Shown here one piece after another: positions 23,963-33,261 of a stretch of DNA of 64,000 nt. Position 1 is the first letter of the stretch; every line of letters starts with the position of its first letter. This stretch comes from UBA8337 sp965662725 (GTDB lineage: Bacteria; Pseudomonadota; Alphaproteobacteria; RS24), in NCBI GenBank assembly GCA_965662725.1, contig CBFIIT010000002.1, forward strand, positions 62,001-126,000. Direction: 5' to 3'. The position numbers and the translations under genes are program-made. The notes under the pieces are model-generated. The model saw only the letters and a list, made by a program, of their open reading frames with translations, did no database searches and was not told the DNA's origin.

Positions 23963-24727
23963 ATGAGCGAAGCAAAAGTTCTGCGCGAGACGCGCGAGCA
24001 AACAAACATCATCACCATAAACCGCACAGCCGCGCGCAATGCGGTAGACCCCGAAACCGCTGAGGCACTGGAAGCAGCATTTCGCGCCGGTGAGGCCGAT
24101 GATGCGGTCGCCGTGCATGTGCTGACCGGCAGCGATGGGCATTTTTGTGCCGGTGCCGATTTGAAGGCAGTGGCGGCAGAACAGAAATTTCGCCGCACCG
24201 CACCAATGGGGCCAAGCTGGTTGGAATTGACCAAACCGTCCATTGCCGCGGTAGAAGGCCATGCCGTGGCCGGTGGTTTGGAAATGTCGGTTATGTGCGA
24301 TTTGCGGGTCGCCGGACGTTCAGCCGTGTTCGGCGTATTTTGCCGCCGTTGGGGGGTGCCGTTGATTGATGGCGGCACGGTGCGCTTGCCGCGTCTCATC
24401 GGTCAATCGCGCGCCATGGATATGATTTTGACCGGCCGCCCGGTCGGGGCTGAGGAGGCATTGTCTTTCGGTCTCGCCAATCGAGTGGTCGATGACGGAG
24501 CCGCTTTGGATACGGCGTTGGAGATTGCTGCGCAATTGGCGCAATTTCCGCAAGACTGTATGCGCAATGATCGCTTGAGCGTTTTGGCGCAATGGGGTGT
24601 GCCTTTGGCCGATGCGCTGAAATTTGAAAATGAGATTGGCGATAAAAGCCTGCGTGCCGGTGCGGCGGGCGGCGCAGCGCGTTTTGCCGACGGCAAGGGG
24701 CGCAGTGGTGACTTTGGTGATATTTAA
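23963..24727 (+). CDS. Enoyl-CoA hydratase/isomerase family protein (crotonase fold)
   Basis: The crotonase fold is seen in the oxyanion-hole segments GHFCAGADLKAVA and AAVEGHAVAGGLEMSVMCDLRVA. A substrate-loop and acidic region follows, with FGVFCRRWGVPLIDGGTVRLPRLIG. The 254-residue length is normal. The second catalytic Glu of classic hydratases is not obvious: the site near RRWGVPLIDGG lacks the usual G-x-x-P-E pattern. The reaction may therefore differ from simple enoyl-CoA hydration. GGGAG lies upstream of ATG 23963. Its last four bases overlap the end of convergent mutY. Confidence 0.85.
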   Translation: MSEAKVLRETREQTNIITINRTAARNAVDPETAEALEAAFRAGEADDAVAVHVLTGSDGHFCAGADLKAVAAEQKFRRTAPMGPSWLELTKPSIAAVEGHAVAGGLEMSVMCDLRVAGRSAVFGVFCRRWGVPLIDGGTVRLPRLIGQSRAMDMILTGRPVGAEEALSFGLANRVVDDGAALDTALEIAAQLAQFPQDCMRNDRLSVLAQWGVPLADALKFENEIGDKSLRAGAAGGAARFADGKGRSGDFGDI

Positions 24728-25764
24728 AGCAGAACCGCTTTCCATATTTTCACCATGACGCTGGGCAAAGCGGCATCAGCAAAATCGCGCGGGTGCAGCC
24801 AAATATGCTGCGGCGGTTTTTTAAACCCGCGCGGCGCATTGCGTGCCTGAATGTCGAGTGTCAGTCGAAAATGAGTGAACACATGCACCACTTCCGCATC
24901 CAAAGCTGTCCACTCATCGGCCGGCATTTGCGCCAAATCCGTATCATTTGCCGTGTCCCATCCGGTTGACGGAAAGCACAACATACCGCCCAGCAAGCCT
25001 TTATCGGGGCGACGATGCAGCAGCACTTCGCCCTTGCTGTTTTCCAACCAATAAATTGTCCCACGCCGTTCAGGCTTCGGTTTTTTCGGTGCGCGTTTGG
25101 GCAGCGTTTCTTGCATGCCGAATTTTTGCGCGGCGCAGCCTTTTTGCCATGGGCATATCAAACAATTCGGTCGCTTTGGCGTGCATAGCGTGGCGCCCAA
25201 ATCCATCATCGCTTGCGCGAAATCGCCGGGTTGATCTTTCGGCACCAGCTTTTCATTCTTTGCTTTAATTTCCGTCTTTAATGCGGGTAAAGGCGTCTCA
25301 AGCGCATAAAGCCGCGCCAAGACGCGCTCAATATTGCCATCCACCGGCGCTGCTTGTCGGTTAAAAGCAATGGCGGCAATCGCCGCCGCCGTGTAAGGGC
25401 CAATGCCGGGCAGTTTCAGCAAAGCATCTTCCGTGTCGGGAAATTGGCCGCCATGCTGTTGCGCCACCAAGCGGGCGCATTTCAATAAATTGCGGGCGCG
25501 GCTGTAATAACCAAGTCCGGCCCAAGCCGCCATCACCGCGTCATCTTCAGCCGCCGCCAAATCAGCAACAGTCGGGAAAAGCTGCAGGAATTTTTCAAAA
25601 TACGGCTTCACCGTGGTGACAGTGGTTTGCTGCAACATGATTTCTGAAAGCCACACATGATACGGATCAGGCGTCACCCCGTGGCGCGCGCGCCATGGCA
25701 AGCTGCGGGCATTTTTGTCATACCAAGCAAGTAAAGCGATAACGGGGTCAAATCGGGCGGGCAT
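24724..25764 (-). CDS. mutY: A/G-specific adenine glycosylase MutY
   Basis: MutY removes adenine mispaired with 8-oxoguanine. The N-terminal glycosylase domain has ARSLPWRARHGVTPDPYHVWLSEIMLQQT and the helix-hairpin-helix LLKLPGIGPYTAAAIAAIAF with the following Asp in PVDGNIERVL. The 4Fe-4S loop C-x6-C-x2-C-x5-C is present as CTPKRPNCLICPWQKGC. The C-terminal NUDIX-like domain (about residues 225-340) recognises 8-oxoG. I chose ATG 25764, which gives the family N-terminus; an ATG at 25809 would overlap the divergent DUF721 gene. The arrangement mutY facing DUF721-dsbA-smc is common in alphaproteobacteria. Confidence 0.95.
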   Translation of the reverse strand: MPARFDPVIALLAWYDKNARSLPWRARHGVTPDPYHVWLSEIMLQQTTVTTVKPYFEKFLQLFPTVADLAAAEDDAVMAAWAGLGYYSRARNLLKCARLVAQQHGGQFPDTEDALLKLPGIGPYTAAAIAAIAFNRQAAPVDGNIERVLARLYALETPLPALKTEIKAKNEKLVPKDQPGDFAQAMMDLGATLCTPKRPNCLICPWQKGCAAQKFGMQETLPKRAPKKPKPERRGTIYWLENSKGEVLLHRRPDKGLLGGMLCFPSTGWDTANDTDLAQMPADEWTALDAEVVHVFTHFRLTLDIQARNAPRGFKKPPQHIWLHPRDFADAALPSVMVKIWKAVLL

Positions 25765-25801
25765 ATGTGCTATGCTAACGCAAAAGCCGATAGGAGCAAG
25801 C

Positions 25802-26344
25802 ATGGCCAAAGGGACACCGCAAAACTGGCGCGATGTGCCATCGACAAAACCCGCTAGAGGGTTTCAAGGCCGTGCCGTTGGGGCGGTGCTGAAACGGATT
25901 GTCGCGCCGACCATGAAAAAGCGCGGCTTTCGCGAGATTGATATTCTGGCCCATTGGCCGATGATTGTCGGCCAGCAATTGGCAGCACTGTCTTGCCCTG
26001 AACGGATATCGCGCAGTGGCCGCTTATCGCCCGATGGTGGCGCCGTATTGACGGTGAAAGTGGAAGGCGCAATGGCGTTGGAAGTGCAGCATATGGCACC
26101 GCTTATTTTGGAACGGATTAACCAGCATTATGGGGCCGGTTCGATCACCCGCCTCAATATTGTGCAAGGGCCGCTGCCGCTGGATTATATAAAGGCGCAA
26201 AAAGCCCGTTCGACGCCCCTTTCAGAAGCCGAATTGGATGATGCGGAAGCGGTGTTATCGGGCTTTGAAAACAGTCGTTTGAAATTGGCTTTGGCGCGGC
26301 TTGGCGCGCGTATAAAGAGAAAAACCCGGCCAAGCGGAGAATAA
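25802..26344 (+). CDS. DUF721 (DciA-like) protein
   Basis: The protein has a DUF721 domain of about 90 residues, with the segment FREIDILAHWPMIVGQQLAALSCPERIS and later LTVKVEGAMALEVQHMAPLILERIN. DUF721 proteins include DciA, the ancestral loader of the replicative helicase DnaB; whether this one does that is inference. The C-terminal half is basic. AGGAG is six bases before ATG 25802, and an earlier in-frame ATG at 25715 would overlap mutY. It diverges from mutY and precedes a DsbA-like gene and smc. Confidence 0.8.
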   Translation: MAKGTPQNWRDVPSTKPARGFQGRAVGAVLKRIVAPTMKKRGFREIDILAHWPMIVGQQLAALSCPERISRSGRLSPDGGAVLTVKVEGAMALEVQHMAPLILERINQHYGAGSITRLNIVQGPLPLDYIKAQKARSTPLSEAELDDAEAVLSGFENSRLKLALARLGARIKRKTRPSGE

Positions 26345-26472
26345 GCCGCAAATGTGCCTGCGCTTTTGTGCGAAAGTTGTCCACAGCGGTGCCACGCCAA
26401 GCGGGTGAATCAAATTCGGCATGCGCCGCAGTGCGATATAATCACTTCAACTGTTCGATTCGGGAGTTTAGC

Positions 26473-27189
26473 GTGTCTAAGCAAAATCAAATCATTGCCG
26501 CTATCGCGGCGCTCATTGTTCTGGCCGGTATTGGCTTTCTTATCAGCCAACCATCTGATGCTCCGGCGGCAGAAATCACCGCGCCCGACGAGGCGCAAAT
26601 CGAGACTGCGGTTGCGGCCGCAGCAGCGTCTGATTTAGGGGCATTGGAAACACCGAATCCTTTGGGTGAGATTGTGCTCGGCTCGCCTGATGCGCCGGTA
26701 ACCATTGTTGAATATTCATCTCTCACCTGTCCGCATTGTGGCGCGTTTCACCGTGATACTTTGCCGTCGCTGACTGAGAAATATGTCGATAAAGGCTTGG
26801 TGAAATTCTATTTCCGCCCATTCCCGTTTGACCCTTATGCAACAGCCGGGGCGATGTTGGCGCAATGTGTGGCACCGGCTGCACAAGTCAATTTCCTCGA
26901 TGTGTTGTTCAAACGCCAACAGCAATGGATTCAAGCCGAAAAGCCGATGGATGAATTGCAGCGTTTGGCCAAGCAAGCAGGTCTGTCGGAAAGCGATTTC
27001 GTGGTCTGTTTGAAAGACCAAAACCGGCTCGATGCGGTGCGCCAAATGCAGGCCGCCGCGGCTGAAGAATTGGGCGTCCGCTCAACCCCGACGTTTTTCG
27101 TCAATGGCGAAAAGCTGCAGGGCAATCAGCCTTTGGCAGAGTTTGAAGCCAAGCTGAAACCGCTTCTGGCGGATATTGAAGGGCAATAA
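26473..27189 (+). CDS. DsbA-family thiol-disulfide oxidoreductase, membrane-anchored
   Basis: A single N-terminal helix (about residues 7-26) anchors a periplasmic thioredoxin-fold domain with the active site CPHC (Cys86 and Cys89) and the cis-proline loop STPTF. This DsbA-like type (thioredoxin_4, COG1651) is common in alphaproteobacteria and is thought to oxidise exported proteins. An Ala/Glu/Asp-rich linker joins anchor and domain. The start is a GTG at 26473 with GGGAG six bases upstream. A sequence TTGTCCACA (26377-26385), one base off a DnaA box, lies upstream. The gene ends three bases before smc. Confidence 0.9.
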   Translation: MSKQNQIIAAIAALIVLAGIGFLISQPSDAPAAEITAPDEAQIETAVAAAAASDLGALETPNPLGEIVLGSPDAPVTIVEYSSLTCPHCGAFHRDTLPSLTEKYVDKGLVKFYFRPFPFDPYATAGAMLAQCVAPAAQVNFLDVLFKRQQQWIQAEKPMDELQRLAKQAGLSESDFVVCLKDQNRLDAVRQMQAAAAEELGVRSTPTFFVNGEKLQGNQPLAEFEAKLKPLLADIEGQ

Positions 27190-27192
27190 TAA

Positions 27193-30100
27193 ATGAAGTT
27201 CGATCGCCTCCGCCTTTCCGGCTTTAAGTCATTTGTCGACCCGGTTGACCTCGATATTCTGCCCGGCATGACTGGTATTGTCGGGCCAAATGGCTGCGGC
27301 AAGTCAAACTTATTGGAAGCTTTGCGCTGGGTGATGGGCGAGACGTCTTATAAATCCATGCGCGGCGCAGGCATGGAAGATGTTATTTTCTCCGGCACCA
27401 ATACACGTCCGGCGCGCAATCATGCGGAAGTCGTATTGATGCTGGATAATCAACAGCGCAGTGCAACGGCTGAGTTTAATGATAGCGATAATATTGAAGT
27501 GGTACGCCGCATTGAGCGCGATGCCGGTTCGGCCTATCGGATAAACGGTCGTGATGTCAGAGCGCGCGATGTGCAGCTTATGTTTGCTGATGCGTCAACC
27601 GGCTCGCGCTCCAATTCCTTGGTCAAACAAGGGCAAATCGGTGAGATTATCAATGCTAAGCCGGAGGCACGGCGGAAAATTCTGGAGGAAGCGGCGGGTA
27701 TTTCAGGGCTGCATTCGCGCCGCCATGAGGCTGAATTGCGCTTGAACAGTGCCGAGCGTAATCTCGAAAAACTGGGCGAAACCATTACCAATTTGGAAAC
27801 CCAGTTGCGCCAGCTCAAACGCCAGGCGCGGCAAGCCAGCCGCTATAAAAATATCTCCGGTCAAATTCGCGAAGTCGAAGCCTTGGCTCTGCATTTACGT
27901 TGGGCGCAAGCAAGCCAAGCGATGGAAGCGTGCGAAGGCGAGTTGATTGACATTCGCAAGACCGTAACGGCAACCGGTGCTGAATTGGCGGCGGCCTCAA
28001 CGGCGCAAACCGAAGCGCAGGCGGCGATGCCTGATTTGCGCGAAGCGGAAGCAGCGGCGGCTGCCGGTTTGCGGCGCGTCACCATTGAGCAAGAGAATCT
28101 TGATGCCGAAGTCGAGCGAGCCGAGCAAATGATTGCCCGTTTGCAGCAACAAGTGACGACCGTGATGCAAGATGCGGCGCGTGAAAGCGAAGCCTTTGCT
28201 GATGCGGAAGCGCAATTGGAGCGTCTGCAAAAAGAAGAGGCGGAAATTCGCGCGTCGATTTCTGATGATGAGGCGCAAGCCGAAGCTCAAGCCGGTGAAG
28301 CACTGGCTGAAGCAACACAAAATTTGCAGGCGGTGGAAAGTCGATATGATGAAGCCAATCGGGCTGCAGCCGAATTTGAGGCGCGCAAAAATGCATTGGA
28401 AAAAGCCCTGTCAGAAAATGCATTGCGGCGCGAGAAATTAGAGGCTGAGCAAAAGCAAGCCGATAATGCCCGCGCCGATGTTGAAGATGCGATTGCGGCT
28501 GATTTTGATGTCGCGGCGCGGCGGGCCGAGATGGAAGAATTGCAAGCGGCTGATGAAGCGGCAAGCAAAGGCCTGAGCGAAGCGGAAGCTGCTTATCGTG
28601 CGGCGCGCGAGGCGCAAAGCGCGGCAGCTGAGCCGGTGCGAGAAGCGCGCGCTGCTTTGGAGCGTTTGGTCGGCGAGCAAGCCGCTTTGGCCAGCCTGTT
28701 TGAGCAGCATGATGATGATGAATATCCGGCATTGATTGATGATGTTACGGTGACGCATGGTTTTGAATTGGCATTGGGTGCGGCTTTGGGCGATGAGTTG
28801 GATGCATCTCCGGAAGACGCTGCACCGGCCAGTTGGGGCAAATTGGGTCAAGATGCGTTGGCGCAGAAATTACCCGATGGGGTGGAGGCGCTATCGGCCT
28901 ATGTCGCCGGTTCATCGCTTTTGACCCGCGCTTTATCGCAAGTTGGTTTGGTAGATCGCGCGCAAGGCACAGCATTGCAAAGCACGCTTTTGCCGGGCCA
29001 AAAACTGGTTACGCGCGAAGGTGATTTATGGCGGTGGGACGGCTATAGCCATATTGCTGAAGCCCCAACCGGTGCCGCCAAACGTTTGGCGCAACGTGCC
29101 CGTTTGGAAGATTTGGTCGGCGAAATTGAAGCCGCTGAACAGCATTTGGCAAATGCCACGCAGATGCAAGAAACCGCAAAGCAAGCGGTTGAGAACGCAA
29201 CGGTGACGCAAGATGAAGCGCGCACAACAGCACGCGAAGCGCATGCGGCAATGACGCAAGCGCAAAAATATTTGGCTGAAGCGGAAGCCGCTGTTGCGAC
29301 GCAAAATGAAAAATTGAAAGCCTTGGAAAGCAGTGTCAAACGGATTGCTTCTGACTTGCAAGAATTGCAAGCGGCCGATGTTGAAAATAATCGCGACTTG
29401 CAGGCTTTAGGCGGCGCGCAAGATTTATTGGCGGCGGTTGAAGCGGCGCGCAGTGATGTTGAGGCAGCGCGACAAGTGCATGGCGAAAAGCGAGCGGAAT
29501 TGGATGGCTTGAAAAGCCGCCGTGAAGCGCGCGACGGTCGCTTGGCCCGTCTGAGTGATGATGTCAGCTTATGGAGCCAGCGACGTGATGCGGCGGCCAA
29601 GCATATGGAAGATTTGACCGGTCGCCGCGAGGCACAAGAAAAAGAGCTGGAAGGCTATCAGCAAGTACCGGCTCAATTGGCTGATAAGCGCAAGCAATTG
29701 GCTGATTTAATTGTTGAGGCGGAAGCCAAACGCAAGCAAGCCGCCGATGCTTTGGCGATTGGCGAACAGGCCTTGTCAGAGGCCGACAGCAAACATCGTC
29801 AATTGCAGGCCTCTGCCGGTGAAAAACGCGAAGCGCAAGCGCGGCTTGAAGCGACGTTAGAAGCCAATCAGCAAAGATTGGAAGAGACCGCGCAACGGGT
29901 GCGCGATGCTTTACGCATTGAGCCGGAGCAAGCCTTGGCGGTGTCGGGCCATGACCCTGAAAAGCCGTTTCCTGAAGCCGAGGCGATGGAAACCAAGCTT
30001 GAGAAATTGCGCCGTGAGCGGGAAAACCTTGGCGGCGTCAATTTGCGGGCCGATGAAGAGGCCAGCGAGATTGAGCAGCAAATAGCTGAGATGACCGGTG

Positions 30101-30702
30101 AGCATGATGAATTGAGCGCGGCGATCAATAAATTGCGCCACGGCATTGGCCAATTGAACCGCGAAGGGCGGCAGCGTTTGCTGGCCGCTTTTGACACGGT
30201 GAACGGCCATTTTAAGCGGCTGTTTACGCAGCTTTTCGGCGGCGGCACGGCTGAGTTGACGTTGACTGAAAGCGATGACCCGTTGCAAGCGGGGCTGGAA
30301 ATTGTCGCGCATCCGCCCGGTAAAAAGCCGCAAGTGATGTCGCTTTTATCCGGCGGTGAACAGGCTTTGACAGCCATGGCTTTGATTTTTGCCGTGTTTT
30401 TGACCAACCCGTCACCGATTTGTGTATTGGATGAGGTTGACGCGCCGCTTGATGACGCCAATGTTGAGCGTTTCTGCAATTTGGTAAAAGAAATCAGCGA
30501 AGAAACCGGCACCCGCTTTTTGCTGATTACGCACCATGCTTTGAGCATGGCGCGGATGGACCGATTATTCGGCGTGACCATGCAAGAACGCGGCGTCAGC
30601 CAGCTTTTATCGGTTGATTTGTCGACCGCTGAGCAATTTGCCGAGAGCGGCTCGGAGAAAATCGCGGAAAAAGAAAAAATTGAAACAAAATCAATGGCTT
30701 AG
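27193..30702 (+). CDS. smc: Chromosome segregation protein SMC
   Basis: SMC is the ATPase of the bacterial condensin that compacts and segregates the chromosome. The N-terminal head has the Walker A motif GPNGCGKSN (Lys37). A coiled coil of about 330 residues leads to a hinge domain (about residues 495-620), a second coil returns, and the C-terminal head has the ABC signature LLSGGEQAL (about residue 1053) and Walker B CVLDEVDAP (about residue 1077). The total of 1169 residues is standard. Coil regions are very rich in Ala, Glu and Gln. The ScpA/ScpB partners are not in the window. It is in an operon with the DsbA-like gene. Confidence 0.97.
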   Translation: MKFDRLRLSGFKSFVDPVDLDILPGMTGIVGPNGCGKSNLLEALRWVMGETSYKSMRGAGMEDVIFSGTNTRPARNHAEVVLMLDNQQRSATAEFNDSDNIEVVRRIERDAGSAYRINGRDVRARDVQLMFADASTGSRSNSLVKQGQIGEIINAKPEARRKILEEAAGISGLHSRRHEAELRLNSAERNLEKLGETITNLETQLRQLKRQARQASRYKNISGQIREVEALALHLRWAQASQAMEACEGELIDIRKTVTATGAELAAASTAQTEAQAAMPDLREAEAAAAAGLRRVTIEQENLDAEVERAEQMIARLQQQVTTVMQDAARESEAFADAEAQLERLQKEEAEIRASISDDEAQAEAQAGEALAEATQNLQAVESRYDEANRAAAEFEARKNALEKALSENALRREKLEAEQKQADNARADVEDAIAADFDVAARRAEMEELQAADEAASKGLSEAEAAYRAAREAQSAAAEPVREARAALERLVGEQAALASLFEQHDDDEYPALIDDVTVTHGFELALGAALGDELDASPEDAAPASWGKLGQDALAQKLPDGVEALSAYVAGSSLLTRALSQVGLVDRAQGTALQSTLLPGQKLVTREGDLWRWDGYSHIAEAPTGAAKRLAQRARLEDLVGEIEAAEQHLANATQMQETAKQAVENATVTQDEARTTAREAHAAMTQAQKYLAEAEAAVATQNEKLKALESSVKRIASDLQELQAADVENNRDLQALGGAQDLLAAVEAARSDVEAARQVHGEKRAELDGLKSRREARDGRLARLSDDVSLWSQRRDAAAKHMEDLTGRREAQEKELEGYQQVPAQLADKRKQLADLIVEAEAKRKQAADALAIGEQALSEADSKHRQLQASAGEKREAQARLEATLEANQQRLEETAQRVRDALRIEPEQALAVSGHDPEKPFPEAEAMETKLEKLRRERENLGGVNLRADEEASEIEQQIAEMTGEHDELSAAINKLRHGIGQLNREGRQRLLAAFDTVNGHFKRLFTQLFGGGTAELTLTESDDPLQAGLEIVAHPPGKKPQVMSLLSGGEQALTAMALIFAVFLTNPSPICVLDEVDAPLDDANVERFCNLVKEISEETGTRFLLITHHALSMARMDRLFGVTMQERGVSQLLSVDLSTAEQFAESGSEKIAEKEKIETKSMA

Positions 30703-30717
30703 ATAATGCTCAACGGC

Positions 30718-30746
30718 TTGACAATCGGAAAGCTTGAAAGTAGTGT
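30718..30746 (+). promoter_or_regulatory. Putative promoter of the ATP synthase Fo operon
   Basis: A perfect -35 hexamer TTGACA (30718-30723) is followed after 17 bases by TAGTGT (30741-30746), a weak -10. It lies 78 bases before the atpI start. An inverted repeat, GTCAGTG...CACTGAC (30781-30787 and 30795-30801), is in the leader. Confidence 0.4.
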
Positions 30747-30780
30747 GCGCCACAACTGGATGGCGGATTTGCTTGTTTTT

Positions 30781-30801
30781 GTCAGTGATTCTTACACTGA
30801 C
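30781..30801 (+). promoter_or_regulatory. Inverted repeat in the atpI leader
   Basis: GTCAGTG and CACTGAC pair perfectly with a seven-base spacer, ending 22 bases before the atpI start codon. No T tract follows, so it is not a terminator. It may be a leader hairpin or an operator; the role is unknown. Confidence 0.4.
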
Positions 30802-30823
30802 GCCGTTGGCTAGGGAGGCGGAA

Positions 30824-31162
30824 ATGCCGGAGCGCAAAAGCCTTGACGAGCTACAAGACAAGATATCGGCTACCCGGCAAAAACATCGGCTGCCGGAAGA
30901 GCGCCGTGGCAATGTCAATATGTTGGGACTTGCTTGGCGATTTACGGTTGAAATGCTTGCAGGCATTGGGGTCGGTGGTTTTGTTGGCTGGTGGATGGAT
31001 AAATGGTTCGGAACGGAGCCGATATTCATGCTGGTCATGCTGGTGCTTGGTATGGGTGCCGGTCTTATGAATTCAGTCCGCACGGTGAATGAAATGCGCC
31101 GTAAGCAGGACGCAATTGAAGCGGCGCGAAAATCTTTCGAGGCCGAACGAAACGAGGAGTAA
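30824..31162 (+). CDS. atpI: ATP synthase protein I
   Basis: AtpI is a small membrane protein that helps assemble the c-ring of the F-type ATP synthase. The 112-residue protein has a basic, charged N-terminus and two helices (about residues 39-58 and 66-85) with the GIGVGGFVGWWMDKWFGTEP pattern. A charged C-terminal helix follows. ATG 30824 has AGGGAGG upstream; a longer frame from 30734 overlaps the promoter. Next, atpB starts three bases after its stop. Confidence 0.88.
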   Translation: MPERKSLDELQDKISATRQKHRLPEERRGNVNMLGLAWRFTVEMLAGIGVGGFVGWWMDKWFGTEPIFMLVMLVLGMGAGLMNSVRTVNEMRRKQDAIEAARKSFEAERNEE

Positions 31163-31165
31163 AGC

Positions 31166-31942
31166 GTGGCTGGCAAAAGTGGAGCTGAAGGGGGCGCTGG
31201 TATTGATCCGATGCACCAGTTTGAGGTGCATCCGATTATCGAACTGCCAAGCATCGCCGGTATTGATACTTCTTTCACCAATTCATCGCTCTGGATGGTT
31301 CTGGCGGTCGGTCTGGCCAGCCTGTTTATGATTGTCGCTTCGCGCCGCACATCTATTGTGCCGGGTCGCATGCAGCTTATGGGCGAGATGGCTTATAGCT
31401 TCGTCGCCAATATGATTAAAGAGAATGTCGGCACGGAAGGGATGAAATATTTCCCGTTCATCTTCTCTTTGTTCATGTTCATCTTATTTTGCAACATGCT
31501 CGGCATGTTGCCTTACAGTTTCACCGTGACCAGTCATTTGATTGTGACTTTTGCCTTGGCCGCCACGGTTTTCCTGCTGATTACCGGCGTCGGCTTTGCC
31601 CGTCACGGCATCGGCTTTTTGAAATTATTTGTGCCGTCCGGCATTCCGGTTGTTCTATTGCCGCTTTTGGTGGTGATTGAGGTGATTTCATATCTCACCC
31701 GTCCGGTTAGCCTGTCGGTTCGTTTGTTCGGTAATATGATGGCCGGACACACAATGCTGAAAATTTTCGGTGGCTTTGTGGTTGGACTGGGTTCTGCCGG
31801 TCTGGTGCCGCTGGCCATTGCGCCATTTGCTCTGATGGTGGCGTTTACCGGTCTGGAGCTGCTGATTGCGGGCCTCCAGGCTTATGTATTCACCATTTTG
31901 ACGTGCATTTATCTTAACGAAGCCATCCACATGGACCACTAA
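31166..31942 (+). CDS. atpB: ATP synthase Fo subunit a
   Basis: Subunit a forms the proton half-channels next to the c-ring. The essential arginine region is visible in PVSLSVRLFGNMMAGH, and the C-terminal helix has GLELLIAGLQAYVFTILTCIYLNEAIH. The 258-residue length and N-terminal PMHQFEVHPI are typical of alphaproteobacteria. The start is a GTG at 31166 with GAGGAG upstream, inside the end of atpI. Confidence 0.96.
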   Translation: MAGKSGAEGGAGIDPMHQFEVHPIIELPSIAGIDTSFTNSSLWMVLAVGLASLFMIVASRRTSIVPGRMQLMGEMAYSFVANMIKENVGTEGMKYFPFIFSLFMFILFCNMLGMLPYSFTVTSHLIVTFALAATVFLLITGVGFARHGIGFLKLFVPSGIPVVLLPLLVVIEVISYLTRPVSLSVRLFGNMMAGHTMLKIFGGFVVGLGSAGLVPLAIAPFALMVAFTGLELLIAGLQAYVFTILTCIYLNEAIHMDH

Positions 31943-31997
31943 TTGGTTCGGATTTTGAATTAACTAACGCCTACGGGCATTTTTGGAGGTTAAAACC

Positions 31998-32225
31998 ATG
32001 GAAGCAGAAGCAGCAAAATATATTGGAGCCGGTATCGCATGTATCGCTCTGGCCGGTGCCGGTATGGCAATCGGTACGATTTTCGGTAACTTCTTGGCAG
32101 GTGCGCTGCGCAATCCGTCAGCCGCTCAAAGCCAGTTCCCGAATCTGCTATTGGGCTTTGCCCTGGCGGAAGCGACCGGCCTGTTCGGTCTGATTATCGC
32201 CCTGATCCTGCTGTTTGTTGTCTAA
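31998..32225 (+). CDS. atpE: ATP synthase Fo subunit c
   Basis: Subunit c builds the rotor ring. The 75-residue protein has two helices and the proton-carrying Glu in LLGFALAEATGLFGLIIALILLF (Glu58). The loop between helices is RNPSAAQSQFPN. ATG 31998 follows GGAGG by nine bases; a TTG at 31983 is part of that ribosome site and is not the start. The motif shows no sodium-binding pattern that I can see, so it is likely proton-driven. Confidence 0.96.
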   Translation: MEAEAAKYIGAGIACIALAGAGMAIGTIFGNFLAGALRNPSAAQSQFPNLLLGFALAEATGLFGLIIALILLFVV

Positions 32226-32273
32226 TCAGCGTTTACCGCTTTAGATAATTTATAAGCATTTAGGAGGCCGCCA

Positions 32274-32759
32274 ATGCCGCAGCTTGATCCAAGCACTTTC
32301 GGCACCCAGCTATTCTGGTTGGGTATTTGTTTCGTCACACTTTATTTGGTGATGGCGGTTATTGTCCTGCCGCGCATTTCGGGCACATTAGAAGCCCGTT
32401 CATCGCAATTGGATGATGACCTTGCCGAAGCCGAAAACTTGCGTGAGAAAGCAGAAACGGCACTGGCGGCTTACGAAGAAGCTTTGGCCGATGCCCGTTC
32501 GCGGGCACTGACTTTAGCGCAAGAAATGCGCGCTGAAGTTCAGGCCGAAACCGATCGGCAAAAAGCCGAGCTTGATGCCAAATTGGCCGAGCAAGCGCAA
32601 GCAGCAGACGCCGCCATGGCTAAAGCACGCGATGAGGCGATGAGCGGTTTGAAAAACGCCGCGGCCGATATTGTCGGTGATGTAATGGATGCCATTGGCA
32701 CCGCCAAAGCAGATGATGCGGCGGTTGCCAAAGCTGTTGAAACAGTAGCTGCGGAGTAA
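32274..32759 (+). CDS. atpF': ATP synthase Fo subunit b'
   Basis: This is the first of two b-type stator subunits; having b' and b as a pair is typical of alphaproteobacteria and phototrophs. One N-terminal helix (about residues 10-31, TQLFWLGICFVTLYLVMAVIVLP) is followed by a long Ala/Glu-rich amphipathic coil (about 40-150). The start at 32274 has GGAGG upstream. It ends five bases before the second b gene. Confidence 0.93.
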   Translation: MPQLDPSTFGTQLFWLGICFVTLYLVMAVIVLPRISGTLEARSSQLDDDLAEAENLREKAETALAAYEEALADARSRALTLAQEMRAEVQAETDRQKAELDAKLAEQAQAADAAMAKARDEAMSGLKNAAADIVGDVMDAIGTAKADDAAVAKAVETVAAE

Positions 32760-32764
32760 GCCCG

Positions 32765-33247
32765 ATGTTTGATGAAAGCTTTTTCGTAGCGGCCGCTTTT
32801 TTTACGGTCATTGGTGCCTTTCTATATTTGAAATTGCCCGGCAAGCTGATGCAATCTCTGGATGAGAAATCTGCTGAGATTGCAAATGAGTTGGCGCAAG
32901 CCAAAGCCCTGCGTGGTGAGGCTGAAAAAGTGCTGGCCGATTATGAGGCACAGCGCAAACAGGCTGAAAAACAAGCCGAGGAAATTGTTGCTCAGGCCAA
33001 GGATACGGCTGAGCGCACTGCTTCCGAAGCGCGTGATGCGATGCAAGCGGCAATGGAGCGGCGCTCCAAGCAGGCGGAAGATAAAATTGCCCGTGCACAG
33101 GAAAATCTTGAAAAAGAAGTTCGTGCGGCCATTACCGCTCTGGCGGTTGAGGCGGCTTCGCATTTGGTGGCCACAGGGCTGACCGATGATGCAGCGCAAA
33201 AATTGGTCGATGACAATATTGCCGAGCTGGCAGACCGCCTGAATTAA
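32765..33247 (+). CDS. atpF: ATP synthase Fo subunit b
   Basis: This second b-type stator subunit has an N-terminal helix (FFVAAAFFTVIGAFLYLKLPG) and a long charged coil ending in a VDDNIAELADRL segment. The length of 160 residues is normal. It is the last gene of the Fo operon; the F1 genes (atpHAGDC) are not here and must be elsewhere, the usual split arrangement in this class. An intrinsic terminator lies about 24 bases after the stop, within the convergent lytic transglycosylase gene. Confidence 0.94.
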   Translation: MFDESFFVAAAFFTVIGAFLYLKLPGKLMQSLDEKSAEIANELAQAKALRGEAEKVLADYEAQRKQAEKQAEEIVAQAKDTAERTASEARDAMQAAMERRSKQAEDKIARAQENLEKEVRAAITALAVEAASHLVATGLTDDAAQKLVDDNIAELADRLN

Positions 33248-33261
33248 GACGCTATCTAAAA

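Noticed and set aside
28079..28732. 217-codon minus-strand frame and others inside smc
   Set aside because: They lie opposite the repetitive coiled-coil code of smc, have biased low-complexity composition and no ribosome sites.
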